The notes below the pieces were generated by a model. That model had not been told where the DNA came from. It searched no databases and saw only the letters and a program-made list of their open reading frames with translations. Positions 38,201 through 47,860 of a DNA stretch of 60,000 bases are shown here, in pieces. Source of the stretch: Tubiluchus corallicola (taxonomy: Eukaryota; Priapulida; Priapulimorpha; Priapulimorphida; Tubiluchidae); the NCBI GenBank assembly GCA_030141605.1, contig JAQGDQ010000200.1, positions 188,001 through 248,000 of the forward strand, given 5' to 3'. The first letter of the stretch is position 1. Every line of letters starts with the position of its first letter. The position numbers and the translations under genes were made by a program.

Positions 38201-39363
38201 GTATGAAAGGCTAAAAGACCAAAAGTATCAAACGCCTGGCAGTTAGCAGCTCCAGCAGACTAAACACCATTAGGCCTTGAGAGACTAGTAACACTCGTAG
38301 TAGACCAAGGGTTAGTGGGTCGATTTAATCTAAGAATGAAGACAAAAAATAGAATGTGGACGCCCATTGAAAACAGACAAAATTGACAAATATGAAAAGT
38401 AATTTTGTTCATTGTGGCAGAATTTATGGTTGAGCGGACTTGCACATTTTATATGAGTGGCGTCAGGCCGCCTGGGTTCGATGCTCGCTTGAGAACACAG
38501 AATACATCATAACATGGCTGAATCATTTCTGTTGTTTGCAGGGGCTTTTCTTAGAGAGATCATTGACAATGAGCCAATCTCCAATCACGTCACAAATGCA
38601 TAATTGCTCTTCTTTGATTGTATGTCGTTTTGCCAGTTATCTTTTCGCCAGTCTACTTTTTCGCCAGCCTTCTTTTTCGCCAGATCTATTCCACCAAAAT
38701 TGGTGTGCTTGTAGCTAGGGCAGAGGCCCATCTTAACTTACAACTTCGGGTCGTGACCCTTTGACCAGCCTGAGTTATGACCCGGAAATCGTCAAAATAC
38801 GTCTATTTTTGAAAAGCAGTTACTCCTACAAGAAGCGCCATCTAATCACACGGAAAAAAACTTGTAAAGTATTATACCTTGGCTATCCGTAACCGGCTCA
38901 GTTTTGGCGCAGTGCATCAGATTCTTCATTTCATTGAGAATCCAACAATATATGGCACTTCTCTGTAGGGCTTACATCTTCCGTTAACAAAGCGTTTAAA
39001 TGAAACCATGTCGATACCTAATATAACAATGGTTACCTGTACATACAGATAAATTAAATCTTCATTGTTAATGAGTATTACACTGTCGAAGTTGGGAATT
39101 ACCCTCTTTTTTTGTGTGCCGAAGTGTATGAAAAAAATTATTGTCTACTTTTGCTGTAACGCTTTTTGATTACTAGTTTCATAACAACACGAGATTGAAT
39201 GAATATTGTATTAATTTCCGTCTTTAATTTAATTCAGGTGGACCTGCAAAATGTGAAAAACATGTACCAGACGATGTTTTCAGAGACGTTGAACAGTGCC
39301 GTCAGTGGCGACACTAGCGGAGATTATAAGAAGATCTTATTAGCCATTTTGGGACCAGAGTAG
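29278..39363 (+). CDS. Annexin, complete four-repeat protein
   Basis: A calcium-dependent phospholipid-binding protein of the cytosolic membrane face. Nine coding exons: 29278-29286, 32640-32715, 33202-33296, 33557-33670, 34474-34530, 35423-35605, 37377-37554, 37869-37981 and 39238-39363. They total 951 nt, 316 residues, a normal annexin core with a short N-terminal tail ([20 protein letters not shown]). Type-II calcium loops are visible as MKGLGTDE (repeat 1, residues 25-32), MEGTGTIE (repeat 2, 97-104), GEGKLGTDE (repeat 3, from 180) and IAGAGTDDD (repeat 4, from 256). Repeat 2 has Ile103 where Asp is usual. Typical words [36 protein letters not shown] and [12 protein letters not shown] confirm the family. 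The first exon encodes only MPE, followed by a 3.35-kb intron. The donor of exon 6 (GTTCGA) is weak. The vertebrate annexin class cannot be assigned, so no symbol is given. Confidence 0.97.
30981..31047. repeat. Alternating GT/GC microsatellite
   Basis: A CGTGCGTGCGAGCG...CACACG/GTGTGT-like run in the first annexin intron. It is an alternating purine-pyrimidine tract of the kind that can adopt Z-DNA. Confidence 0.7.
32720..33070. repeat. G+C-richer unidentified insert in annexin intron 2
   Basis: Right after the donor of annexin exon 2 the composition becomes more balanced for about 350 bases. The word GCCACATTCGA occurs twice (near 32811 and 32971) about 160 bases apart, followed by TTTAAATACA and ATTATACAG. 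One minus frame is open for 68 codons but has no family resemblance. It may be a SINE or other insertion. Confidence 0.35.
33780..34132 (+). repeat. Intronic direct repeat, copy 1 (annexin intron 4)
   Basis: Shares with 35838-36136, in the same order, TTATCAATCTTAATAATGGG, GGTACCACGTC, TAAGGTTCTGG.TTCAAAACC, TTTTTCTGTCA.TTTAATTA, TATTTCTCCC, ACATTAAATTTAAG and CTTAGTTCTTAG. The word GGTTCTGGATTCAAAACC resembles a pol III B box, which suggests a tRNA-derived SINE, but the A box is not clear. Confidence 0.8.
35838..36136 (+). repeat. Intronic direct repeat, copy 2 (annexin intron 6)
   Basis: The partner of 33780-34132, in the same orientation about 2.05 kb away. It has internal indels and carries GGTTCTGGGTTCAAAACC, the more B-box-like of the two versions. 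Confidence 0.8.
36602..36700 (+). repeat. tRNA-like SINE fragment
   Basis: The run GCCGAAGTGGTAGATCATG resembles an A box, and AGGTTCCGTGTTCCAATT follows about 35 bases later like a decayed B box, then a T-rich tail (TTTTTCTCTTTCTTCAATTA). It lies in annexin intron 6. No cloverleaf can be closed. Confidence 0.4.
38410..38490 (+). repeat. tRNA-like sequence or SINE head
   Basis: TGGTTGAGCGGACTTGC (A-box-like) is followed at tRNA-like spacing by CCTGGGTTCGATGCTCGC (B-box-like). The T arm does not pair well and no acceptor stem is evident, so this is more likely a tRNA-derived repeat than a working tRNA gene. It lies in the last annexin intron. Confidence 0.4.
38631..38690. repeat. Short tandem repeat TTTTTCGCCAG
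   Basis: About four imperfect copies of (T)TTTCGCCAG with intervening pyrimidine-rich spacers, in the last intron of the annexin gene. Confidence 0.6.
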
Positions 39364-39732
39364 AAAATGGCAACTGATTATGAACTAAATTCCGTCATCA
39401 TATGAGAGTAATACACCGAGCTGGTTTCTTCTGACTTCTGCATTTAACGAGCCCGTTGTGAATAGCTATTAAATTATGTTCTCTATTATTTCCTGTTCAG
39501 TTATTTCCAAAAAACTGAAAAGTCAGGTTGCTTAGGTTTTTTGCTGTAATCTCTGTTGACACTGAGATTCAATAAGCAACAAAGATATTGCTTGTACAAT
39601 AATCGTGAACTCCAATGTTCACCCCCATTTTAAACAAAAAAAGATCGATTTCTTGTAGGAACTGAACTACGTAAAAACACCATTGTTATATTAACCGACA
39701 AAACAATATTCTTCTTGAATTGGAAATACATC

Positions 39733-39738
39733 AATAAA
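39733..39738 (+). terminator. Annexin poly(A) signal AATAAA
   Basis: An AATAAA hexamer about 370 bases beyond the annexin stop codon, in the same orientation. It is the first clear canonical signal downstream. Confidence 0.65.
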
Positions 39739-40127
39739 ATATAGTCCGCGATGATTTCAACTGGTTTCTCGTTTTCGTTTTTGTATATTATAATTTGTTT
39801 TCTAAAGAAAGGCTAGAGCAGAAGTTTTTCAGTACAACGACAATTAAGAATTGTTTCGAAACTTGCTTTTTACAAGTTTGTTGCGAAGAGGAAAAGGTTT
39901 TCGATAACAAGCGCGACCAGACATGCTGCTTGTCAAAAAGATGTGTGGCATCTATTTGTTCACTGGTAAGCAAGAGAGTTTTAGTTTTAAATCTGGCCAA
40001 ATAACGAGTTTGTCACTGTTACTGCTTTCTTTCTATGCCAACCGTAGAAGGTAAAATCTTTTCAGGATGGAAGATAGGTATCATTACTATAATTCGTAAC
40101 CCATCTGCACCAGTTAGTCAGCTAATT

Positions 40128-41227
40128 AATCAGCGGTTCGGGGTTTGGGATTCAAGTTGGCATGATCGAGGTTCGGGTCAGGACGAAATTTTTGGCATTG
40201 GAACTCGAACTGTAAATATAATTATCGTTAAATGGAGATAAAATTAGTGCAGTGAAATTCCTCATTTTTAGTTACACCCGGCTATTATTGATAACTGCTA
40301 CATGATTTACCCCATTCGCGCATTTAAACTTTAAACCATCATTGGTTCTCACCTTTTCATAGTTCATTTCAGACAGTATTGTATTTTCAGATTTATTGTA
40401 GGTTCAATAAATTCAGTAATTGTAGGTTTATTTCTCTAATTAGTATATTCAACAAGTAGTCTTGAAATTGTGTTTGTACAATGCAGAATTTAGTTTAGCA
40501 GCTATAATTATAGGTGGCTATAATCCTGGATGAAAAAGTATCTAGACTATGTGTCAGCTCCAAATGCATTAATTACTCCGTGAATGTGATTCTGTCAATG
40601 ATAACACGTTTTTTGCTGATGGTCAATAGTAGTAATAAGTGAATTTCTCATTTCCCTATGATTTTCCCAGCACCGAGCCTGCACCCTTCACTACATAAGT
40701 AAACGTAAAGTAAAAGTAACAGGAAATTAATTGCTAGAAAGAATAATTACGCATAGCCGCATAGGGCCTAATGACTAAGCAGCATTATCTGCTTGGGCGA
40801 TATTTAGATAAGACTCTAGTAGCAGTACTGTGAGACAATAATAACACAAAATAATGTTCCAGTGTTAATACACCTCGCCAGAAGCGTCATATTCACAGAA
40901 GGCTGATTGCACTCTGTATGTGTAAGCGAAAAAGCTAGTCATGCGCTTAACTCAAAACTGTTTACAAGACACTTTAGAAAATAGTGCGATGCAGTTTTGG
41001 TTAAGAAGATCTTAATAAACAGCATGTTATCAGGAAATTTAAGCGATGAATAACTTAATAAATGGCTCATTTTTCTTCAAAAACCTAAAGAAATGTTGTT
41101 TTTCCTATATCATAAACTTTTAAAGTTCGGGGTCGGAATCCGGGTTGGGATGGTATGAGGAGTTCGGAAACGGGGTTCAGGATTTGAAAAAAGCTCGGGA
41201 TCAGGACAACCCATACCGAACACCCCA
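40128..41227 (-). repeat. 1-kb interspersed repeat, copy B (inverted)
   Basis: The reverse complement corresponds along its length to 25428-26455. On the plus strand the left end carries GGTTCGGGGTTTGGGATT and GAGGTTCGGGTCAGGAC. The right end carries GTTCGGGGTCGGAATCCGG, AAACGGGGTTCAGGATTTG and ACCGAACACCCC. The interior shares the word series listed for copy A. The copies are clearly diverged and neither has an open frame of note. Confidence 0.8.
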
Positions 41228-41898
41228 ACCTTTTAGTTATTAATTGTGATTACATGATGTGGTTATGTGGTAACATTACACGTACAACAAAGACTGAGAC
41301 ACAGTAATGGTGAACAGTAACCGTAACAGCAATGGAAACGGCATTTTCTTGTTGATGTTACCATTTTTGGGTAACATTACGCACAATTTAACAAGATGTT
41401 AATGTTTAATAGACAAGAACCATATTCAGAAGAACTCATTATGTCGAACTGGTGCAGTTCATTGAGAACTTTGTAACAAAAGCTTTGATACAGCTGAGTC
41501 AGCTCACTACGGTTGTGAGATCATAAGAAACCATGAAGCAGCAAGATCCGACTGAGCTTTCTCTTGATTAGTACAATGCTGAATGCTGTAAAGCTGCCGA
41601 GGCCAGTGGGCCACGGGTGTTTAGCATGGGCTGTACGGATATAACCCTGAAACGTACATGAGCATACTCTGAAATGGAATGCTTTTGAAAGCAGAATATC
41701 AGATGGCCTATCCTCCTTTCCTTTGAGAAAGTTTACTATAGCAAATTTTAATACAGCAGTAAATAGGGGTTGTTTTGTTTGATATCAATGGTCTAGCATA
41801 TCTGTTGTGTTTAGTTCTGGTGCAATTGCAGGCATTAGATCGTCAATCAAACACCATCGATTTATTAAAGTGGTGCAATTTTTGTTTGTTTAAATTAA

Positions 41899-41904
41899 TT
41901 TATT
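41899..41904 (-). terminator. Possible poly(A) signal of the secreted-protein gene
   Basis: TTTATT on the plus strand reads AATAAA on the minus strand, about 205 bases after the stop codon of the 42109-43890 frame. Confidence 0.45.
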
Positions 41905-42108
41905 CTGAACTACAAACTGTAAAATCAAATTATAGGCCTACATTATACAGGGGCCCTGGGCCGCTGCAGAATTCTTGCGTCACATTTGGAATATTATTCT
42001 AACTAGGCTTAATCACTAAGCTCAAGTGCATTGAATAAGTCCTGATCAACAGAACCTTGTTGTTTTCTAGGCGAATTGTCGCACAGCTCCTAAATTTGTT
42101 ACAGCTAT

Positions 42109-43890
42109 TTAAATGGTACAGTTTAGGTCAAAACCGCAAGGTCCAAAAACTGATCTGAGTCTCGGGGTGTCACTCCCGTGGACAGAAGGTGAAACTGCTC
42201 TTTCAACAATGTCTAATTGTCGTCGTTCGAATACTGGAAAGACAATCACCTCTTTTCTGTCACTGTCAATTCTGACATGTTGAGCAGGTGTTTGTGACCT
42301 TAAATTAGCTGGTAAGTTCGACTGTGGCCCTGAATGAATAGACGTCCGGCTAATCTCTACGGGTTTAAATGCAAAATTCGGTTGACGCTGAAATTCATAT
42401 GCACTCCCCTGTTTAGTTCTTCCTTCTCCGGATGAAGTCTGGGAAAATTGCTGATTTGCGTCTTGTGATGCTCTTCTGGTAGCACTGAGCTTTATGCCTG
42501 AGTGGCCAGAACCTGATCCCTTTCTTTCCACAGAACTTGATTCTCTCTGTCTCGCAAAGCCAGATCTGTACCTCTGACCAATGACAGTTTGATCATTTTG
42601 AGCTCGAGAGAGGGCGCCAGATGGCACCAAACTTCTTGCGTCTGCTCGCCAATCGTTAAAGCCTCTTTGTTCTATATCAACATAATGTTTACCAAAGTTC
42701 CTTAAATCGAATGCGCCAGTCTGAATATTACCAAAGTTTTCTAAGCTAAGTGGCCGTTGTCCATTGTTTCTGCTAGCTCTACCCAAGAACGGCGATACTC
42801 CTGATAATCCTGTGTTGAGAAATTGCGATTGTGTAACAGCACCTGTTGTGCGACCTCTTCCAAAAGCAGAACCCGTATTTTGACTGGAAATTGTTACAGG
42901 ATGTTTTTGAAAAGTGCCACGGACGTCCCTTTGAGTTGTATATCGTTGTGACACCGGTTGGTGTATTACAGTTTGTGGCTGATATTTAATTATTGATGGC
43001 TGACTTCTCCGTGCTAGGAAAGATTGTTGCCTAGTGTACGCATTAGAAGGTTGCAATAAGCTTGCCTGATTAATTGCTGTATTAGTAAATAACCCGACAG
43101 TTGGTTGTGCTTGGTATACAGTTTGCTGGTGAGTACGCAATGGCGTCAGAAAACCTAAGTTTAGTTGTCTTTTAGTAGGTTGTTGTTGTTGCTGTTGCTG
43201 CTGCTGCTGCTGTAATTGAAAATAGTAACTATTGTGCTCCATTGGTTGTCTGACACGTGCAATAGGCCGAACTGTTGAGCTTTCATGCACACCTGTTTCT
43301 CCCAGATCTAGAGCAAGTTGAACTTGATTATTAATTTGGCTTGCACTTGATGACGATGTACCTATGTGACCGTATGGCTCCAGCCGATCACTTGTCCTTA
43401 AAGACTCAGTTTGTACATTGACTTGTCCTTCAAGTTCTTGTCCAGTGTAGGGTTTCGCATAACCTATGACGTACATTCTTCCTAAGTCATCTATACCTAC
43501 TCTTGAGTATCTATGGGTCTCAACAATTCTTCCATGTGGACGTCTCGAAGGAAATCCGGGCCGCAGCTCCCGCGGTTTCAAGCCTCTGATTTCATCTTCT
43601 GATTCAGGAGTCTCCTCTTCTAACTCATCCTCGAAACTGTCGTCTCCATCAAATTCAAATGCGGCTACTCTCTGAGACGAGGCACCAATGTCAGCGACGT
43701 TGAAACCTGCACCACCAAACCCGAATCCACCAACATCATCTCCAGATGTATCTTCCGAATCTGTTTTGCCTTCAATGAATGTGCCAAAGTCTTCTGGTTC
43801 TCCTTCATTCATTTCCTCTTCATCTAGAGCAAGAACAACCGTTGCACAACACAAGAAAACTGTTGCCAGAAAGGCACAAGCCAACTTCAT
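42109..43890 (-). CDS. Secreted low-complexity protein with C-terminal Cys-x5-Cys tail, unknown function
   Basis: A single uninterrupted frame of 593 residues from an ATG with A at -3. A 5' leader intron is implied by the acceptor GTAATTTCAG just upstream (exon start about 43904). Residues 1-22 form a clear signal peptide (MKLACAFLATVFLCCATVVLA, then LDEEE). Next come an acidic Glu/Asp/Gly stretch, a basic stretch (GLKPRELRPGFPSRRPHGR), a run of Gln encoded by mixed CAA/CAG (near 43182-43217), and a long Gln/Ser/Arg-rich disordered part with few hydrophobic residues. The last residues are SVFGPCGFDLNCTI. The chain outside the signal has only these two Cys as far as I can see. It could be an extracellular-matrix protein or a peptide precursor. 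I recognise no domain and propose no function. Confidence 0.85.
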   Translation of the reverse strand: MKLACAFLATVFLCCATVVLALDEEEMNEGEPEDFGTFIEGKTDSEDTSGDDVGGFGFGGAGFNVADIGASSQRVAAFEFDGDDSFEDELEEETPESEDEIRGLKPRELRPGFPSRRPHGRIVETHRYSRVGIDDLGRMYVIGYAKPYTGQELEGQVNVQTESLRTSDRLEPYGHIGTSSSSASQINNQVQLALDLGETGVHESSTVRPIARVRQPMEHNSYYFQLQQQQQQQQQQQPTKRQLNLGFLTPLRTHQQTVYQAQPTVGLFTNTAINQASLLQPSNAYTRQQSFLARRSQPSIIKYQPQTVIHQPVSQRYTTQRDVRGTFQKHPVTISSQNTGSAFGRGRTTGAVTQSQFLNTGLSGVSPFLGRASRNNGQRPLSLENFGNIQTGAFDLRNFGKHYVDIEQRGFNDWRADARSLVPSGALSRAQNDQTVIGQRYRSGFARQRESSSVERKGSGSGHSGIKLSATRRASQDANQQFSQTSSGEGRTKQGSAYEFQRQPNFAFKPVEISRTSIHSGPQSNLPANLRSQTPAQHVRIDSDRKEVIVFPVFERRQLDIVERAVSPSVHGSDTPRLRSVFGPCGFDLNCTI

Positions 43891-43904
43891 CGTGTTCCGT
43901 CAAC

Positions 43905-45833
43905 CTGAAATTACAAAGACGTTCATTAGAAACTGAAGTTCATTAATGCCAAATGCCATGAGCCAAATGCCATTTACTTTCGACCCTCCACTACATTTTG
44001 ATATAACCCCGTCCATTATGAAGCCATTTGCATAAGAACGGTATCGAATGGCCTCGTCGATTCAGTTAGATAGACGGGCAGTTGCGTATTCCGTCTCAGC
44101 ACCTGCTCCGTAATGACGATCGATGTGAGGTACCATAGACAAGTTTCTTTTTAATTTTTTGTTCATTTTTGGATTCTTCTATACACAGAAGTTTTCAATA
44201 TGTTTTGTGGATCAATCTAGACTTGAATTAAAGCAGTGGATATCAATCAACGAATGGAGTTACGAACCGGACACCTGGGGAGGAACACTGCTCCGTTACA
44301 ATAATATATGTATATACGTAAAACAACAAATCAGTAAATTTGACATAGAAATTTTAATAATATTTGGATTTTAATAATCAATTCTTAATAATTTTATTTG
44401 TAGCGTGATTCAATCACAAGACTTACAGTATAAAGGTGCAAAAACAAGAAAAATCAGAATATTTGATTTAGAAATTTTAACATTTCGAACTTTGGTGCGT
44501 TTCGAATATTGCGCTTTATTATAAAACAATTCGATTATAAATAACAGAATTTAGTATTTACTTATTGACATATGCATCCTACTATGACGTACGTTATACA
44601 ATAACAGTAAACAACAATAGACACGATCACACGACATTTACAACATAAGGTTATTACATCATAGCTGTCATAGCAATAATATGCAAGTTCTTATTACGAA
44701 ACGTTGAACCGAATTGTGTTCCCTTGCTCTGCAAATGATGTTCTACGACAAGACACATAGATGGTTTTTACGTCTATAAAAGTTATATTTAAACTATAAC
44801 TAATAACTATAAATATATTTAAGCCGTTTCAGGAAAAAACCTTTGCTCTCTCATTGGCAGAAATGTATATATGCCGACTATGAATGGCTATAGCCGCTAT
44901 GGTTACAAGCATGGTTAAAAGCAGCGGTCTACATGTGGTTAAAAGCAGCGGTCTACTTCTAAAGCGGTCTGCAGGATATTATACATTATGGTGTGATTTC
45001 TGGTATTGTTTAAAGGAGAAGGAAAGGCAATTTTAAAGTATGTCCCATAAAAGTTTTCCATATGTCCCAAAAAACTTTGCACACAAGGTTATAATACTTA
45101 GCATTTTACGCTTGAAAAACGTACGTGAGTAAAACAAAAAATTCTAAGTAATTTAAAATGTTTGTGCCAACCAACTCACCATCCCAATATGCACCACTGA
45201 CTTAACAAAAACACATTTTTAATCTTACTGACAACGCTAATACCCTAACAACGTAAGTGATATAAAAATTTTTAAGCTTTATCTAAGTAAAGGGTTTTCT
45301 TGTGCTTTAACATTTTTATAAGCCAGAAGTTCGGAACCAAGTTATTCCATTAAGTTTACCAAGTTATTTACCTTTAGGTCATTTCTGCCCAATGTGAATG
45401 CGGCTATGAAAGGTCAAGGTTAATATCAAATGCCCCCCTTCACAATCACTGCCACTAGGCTTTTTTGAACGTGTATGGGTGTTTCAGAAGAAACAGTGCT
45501 GAGTGCAGTAATCTAACCTGAGTGTAGATGAAAATTTCGTCATCTCTAACTATAGGCTACAATAACACAATTAGAGTTTCTTTTAACTTTAGCTAAACTT
45601 CCTTAATTATACTTTTAGATCATTATTATTATGTCACGATGCAAAAGTTGAAGTTCAATTTTTGGACAAAATAAGAAGTGCCATTCAAAGCTTTTTAACC
45701 TGATGAAACATGTAACGTCGGTCACTTTTATGCGGGCAAGTTATTAATGGCAAACACTTCCAGCAGTATCATAAATATCCCACAATGAGTAAAGAATTCT
45801 TTACCATTTTTTTTTATTAAAAAATAACAACGT
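43905..45833. other. Intergenic stretch upstream of the secreted-protein gene
   Basis: This should contain the upstream non-coding exon and promoter of the minus-strand gene. A direct repeat of TGGTTAAAAGCAGCGGTCTAC occurs twice near 44912-44956. No gene seen. Confidence 0.5.
44912..44956. repeat. Short direct repeat
   Basis: TGGTTAAAAGCAGCGGTCTAC occurs twice in a row with a few bases between, followed by a partial third (AAAGCGGTCTGC). Confidence 0.75.
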
Positions 45834-46283
45834 TTCTACTATTGTATCTTATCGTGGGGCACAGCAAAAAAATCTGTTTTGAAACCACTTACAGCAGCAC
45901 ATAACAAAATTATCAAAACAATGACTTTTGCTGGGTTCCGAGATCATGCTACCCCCTCCTATTATGCTTTGCAATTATTAAAAATTAATGAAATTTATAA
46001 GCTTGAGTTAGCGAAATTCATGTTCAACTATAAAAAGGGCATTCTACCTAAATTATACGGCAATTATTTCAAAAAGATTAGTGACGTTCACCAGTATTCT
46101 ACGAGAGCAGCTACCAAACAAAACTATTTTCAGGAAAGATTTAACACAACAAAAGGTTTACAAACTTTAAAACATAATGGTACAGTTCTATGGAATACTC
46201 TTTCAGATGATCTTAAGCAATCAACTAGTATCTGTCACTTAAGTAAATTATATAAATGTCAACTCTTGCAAACTTATTACTGA
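45834..46283 (+). pseudogene. LINE reverse transcriptase C-terminal fragment
   Basis: An open frame of 149 codons reads FYYCILSWGTAKKSVLKPL, then HNKIIKTMTF, INEIYKLELAKFMFNYKKG, HQYSTRAA and LWNTLSDDLKQS. This is the C-terminal region of a Jockey-superfamily non-LTR reverse transcriptase, as in many invertebrate LINEs. The catalytic motifs that should lie upstream are missing, so this is a 5'-truncated copy. The frame has no stop within the retained part, so the insertion is younger than the copy at 8 kb. An AATAAA and an (ATT)n tail end the element near 46930. Confidence 0.82.
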
Positions 46284-46899
46284 ACAACTTTTATTCCTTT
46301 TGCAAGAGCAGTTACTGTTATAGCAGGATCAATTAACTTCCATATTTAATTGTTTATTGTCTAACTTCTGTAGATCATTTTCAAAGTCTGGACTCCAATT
46401 GTCAATCTCCTCATGCAGTCATACAGGTAATTTTTTGTGCTCTAACTATCTGCCAATTTATTTTACATCAGATCATCAAAAATCGCTCTGTATTTTTTTT
46501 TTACATTATGCTTGCGTTATAAAGTAAATTTCAGTTGCCATTGTTATTATGTTCCTGATGTCAGATTTTTATTTCAGTTCTTGTTTCAGTCCTTATTTCA
46601 GTTATCTTCAGTTTGATTTTTTTATTATTATTATTATGCACTTATTATTACTGTGTATGAATTGTACTAACACATTATAAGCATATCATTATCAATTTTA
46701 TGTCATTCCTAACAATTTAGTTTTTATTATAAGCAGTACTAACACTAATACACTGTAGCATAGCGCCTTTAAAAAATGTTCATCACTAACCAAAGGGCAG
46801 CTGACTAGATGACCAATTGGTCTTTCGCTGCCCTTTCTTCACATTTTTGTTGCTAAATTAATTGTATTGTAACTGTGTGTGTTAAAAGATAAATAAAAG

Positions 46900-46931
<32 letters not shown>
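46284..46931 (+). mobile_element. LINE 3' untranslated region with (ATT)n tail
   Basis: Non-coding sequence after the reverse transcriptase stop leads to GATAAATAAAAG and then about ten ATT units (46900-46931). Simple-repeat tails of this kind are usual for LINE 3' ends. I therefore treat 45834-46931 as one insertion. Confidence 0.6.
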
Positions 46932-47789
46932 ACACTAACAGTTATCATTAGGTACTTCCAGCAGTTACTGCAGTATTATTTCAAGCATGTTTCCTCTGTA
47001 CTGTTTTTTCTGGAACACCCTGTTTTCCTGAAGCTCACGCCGCGTCAAAATTGTCAGCACGCCTTATAAAGTAATTCAGTTATTCAAGCAATATCTGCCT
47101 ACACTATCATCAGGGCTTCATCAGACACTATCTTCAGGATCTGCAGAAGTGAAAAGTCAAAAAATCCTAATTAAATGGAATTCTGGTAGCTGTATGGATA
47201 CCAATGAATAAGTTTCTATGATAGTCCTGGCGGGAGAATAGCTTTTGCATTTCTTTCGTGTTTCTAACATATTTATTTACTCATTCATTCATTAGCTGCT
47301 ATTCCTTGCACATTTGTTTAATTACTGAGCTATTGGAACCCTATGTTTTGAACAAAAAATGGGTGTCGTCGTGGTCGTCGTATTTCTCGAAGTCCTATGA
47401 AGTGATGTGACCCTTGAGGCTTTGTCCCTCGCGTCTATTTCCAGTCAAGTGTACCTGGGTGTCTCAGTATCTGAGTTGAGTAACAGTATGAATTATACGG
47501 AAAAAGTAAAAGAAAAAGAAGTATTTTGATTTCAAGCACTTAAAAACATTTAAAAACATTCATAGTTAAAAACAACACGACTTTATTAAAACTTTTACAT
47601 TAAAAAGTTAAAATCGTGCCAAACGTTTCGACAGGCTGTTGCTGTCATTGGTGGTAGATTTACAAACATACAACCAGTTTATATAGGAAGAGCCTATTAT
47701 GCACTAATTAAGTAGTTAACAGAAGCCAAGAAGGTAATGAATAAGGAGGCCAGTAAAGAAATTGATACAGTAACTTAATCACTAATTAT

Positions 47790-47860
47790 GTATTTACAAA
47801 AGCCAAATAGGTAATAATTAAGGTCTGCTTAATCATTACCTATATGGCTTTTGCAAATAC
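47790..47860. repeat. 71-bp hairpin
   Basis: GTATTTACAAAAGCCAAATA and its near-complement TATGGCTTTTGCAAATAC form arms of about 26 bases. A short loop contains TAATTAAGGTCTGCTTAAT. A diverged third version (AGAAGCCAAGAAGGTAATGA) lies just upstream near 47720. Confidence 0.8.

Noticed and set aside
43466-43936. Plus-strand Ser/Pro-rich frames opposite the secreted-protein gene
   Set aside because: Antisense shadows of the 593-residue frame, which has a signal peptide, a good start context and a far longer open reading.
45695-45725. CTGATGAAAC word considered as a hammerhead core or stress-response element
   Set aside because: No flanking stems and no nearby promoter; a single short word has no weight in this much sequence.
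47560-47670. Possible hammerhead-ribozyme core, as in Penelope-like elements
   Set aside because: On the minus strand CGAAACGTTTGG is suggestive, but the required CTGATGA box is degenerate (CCAATGA) and the three stems cannot be closed by eye.
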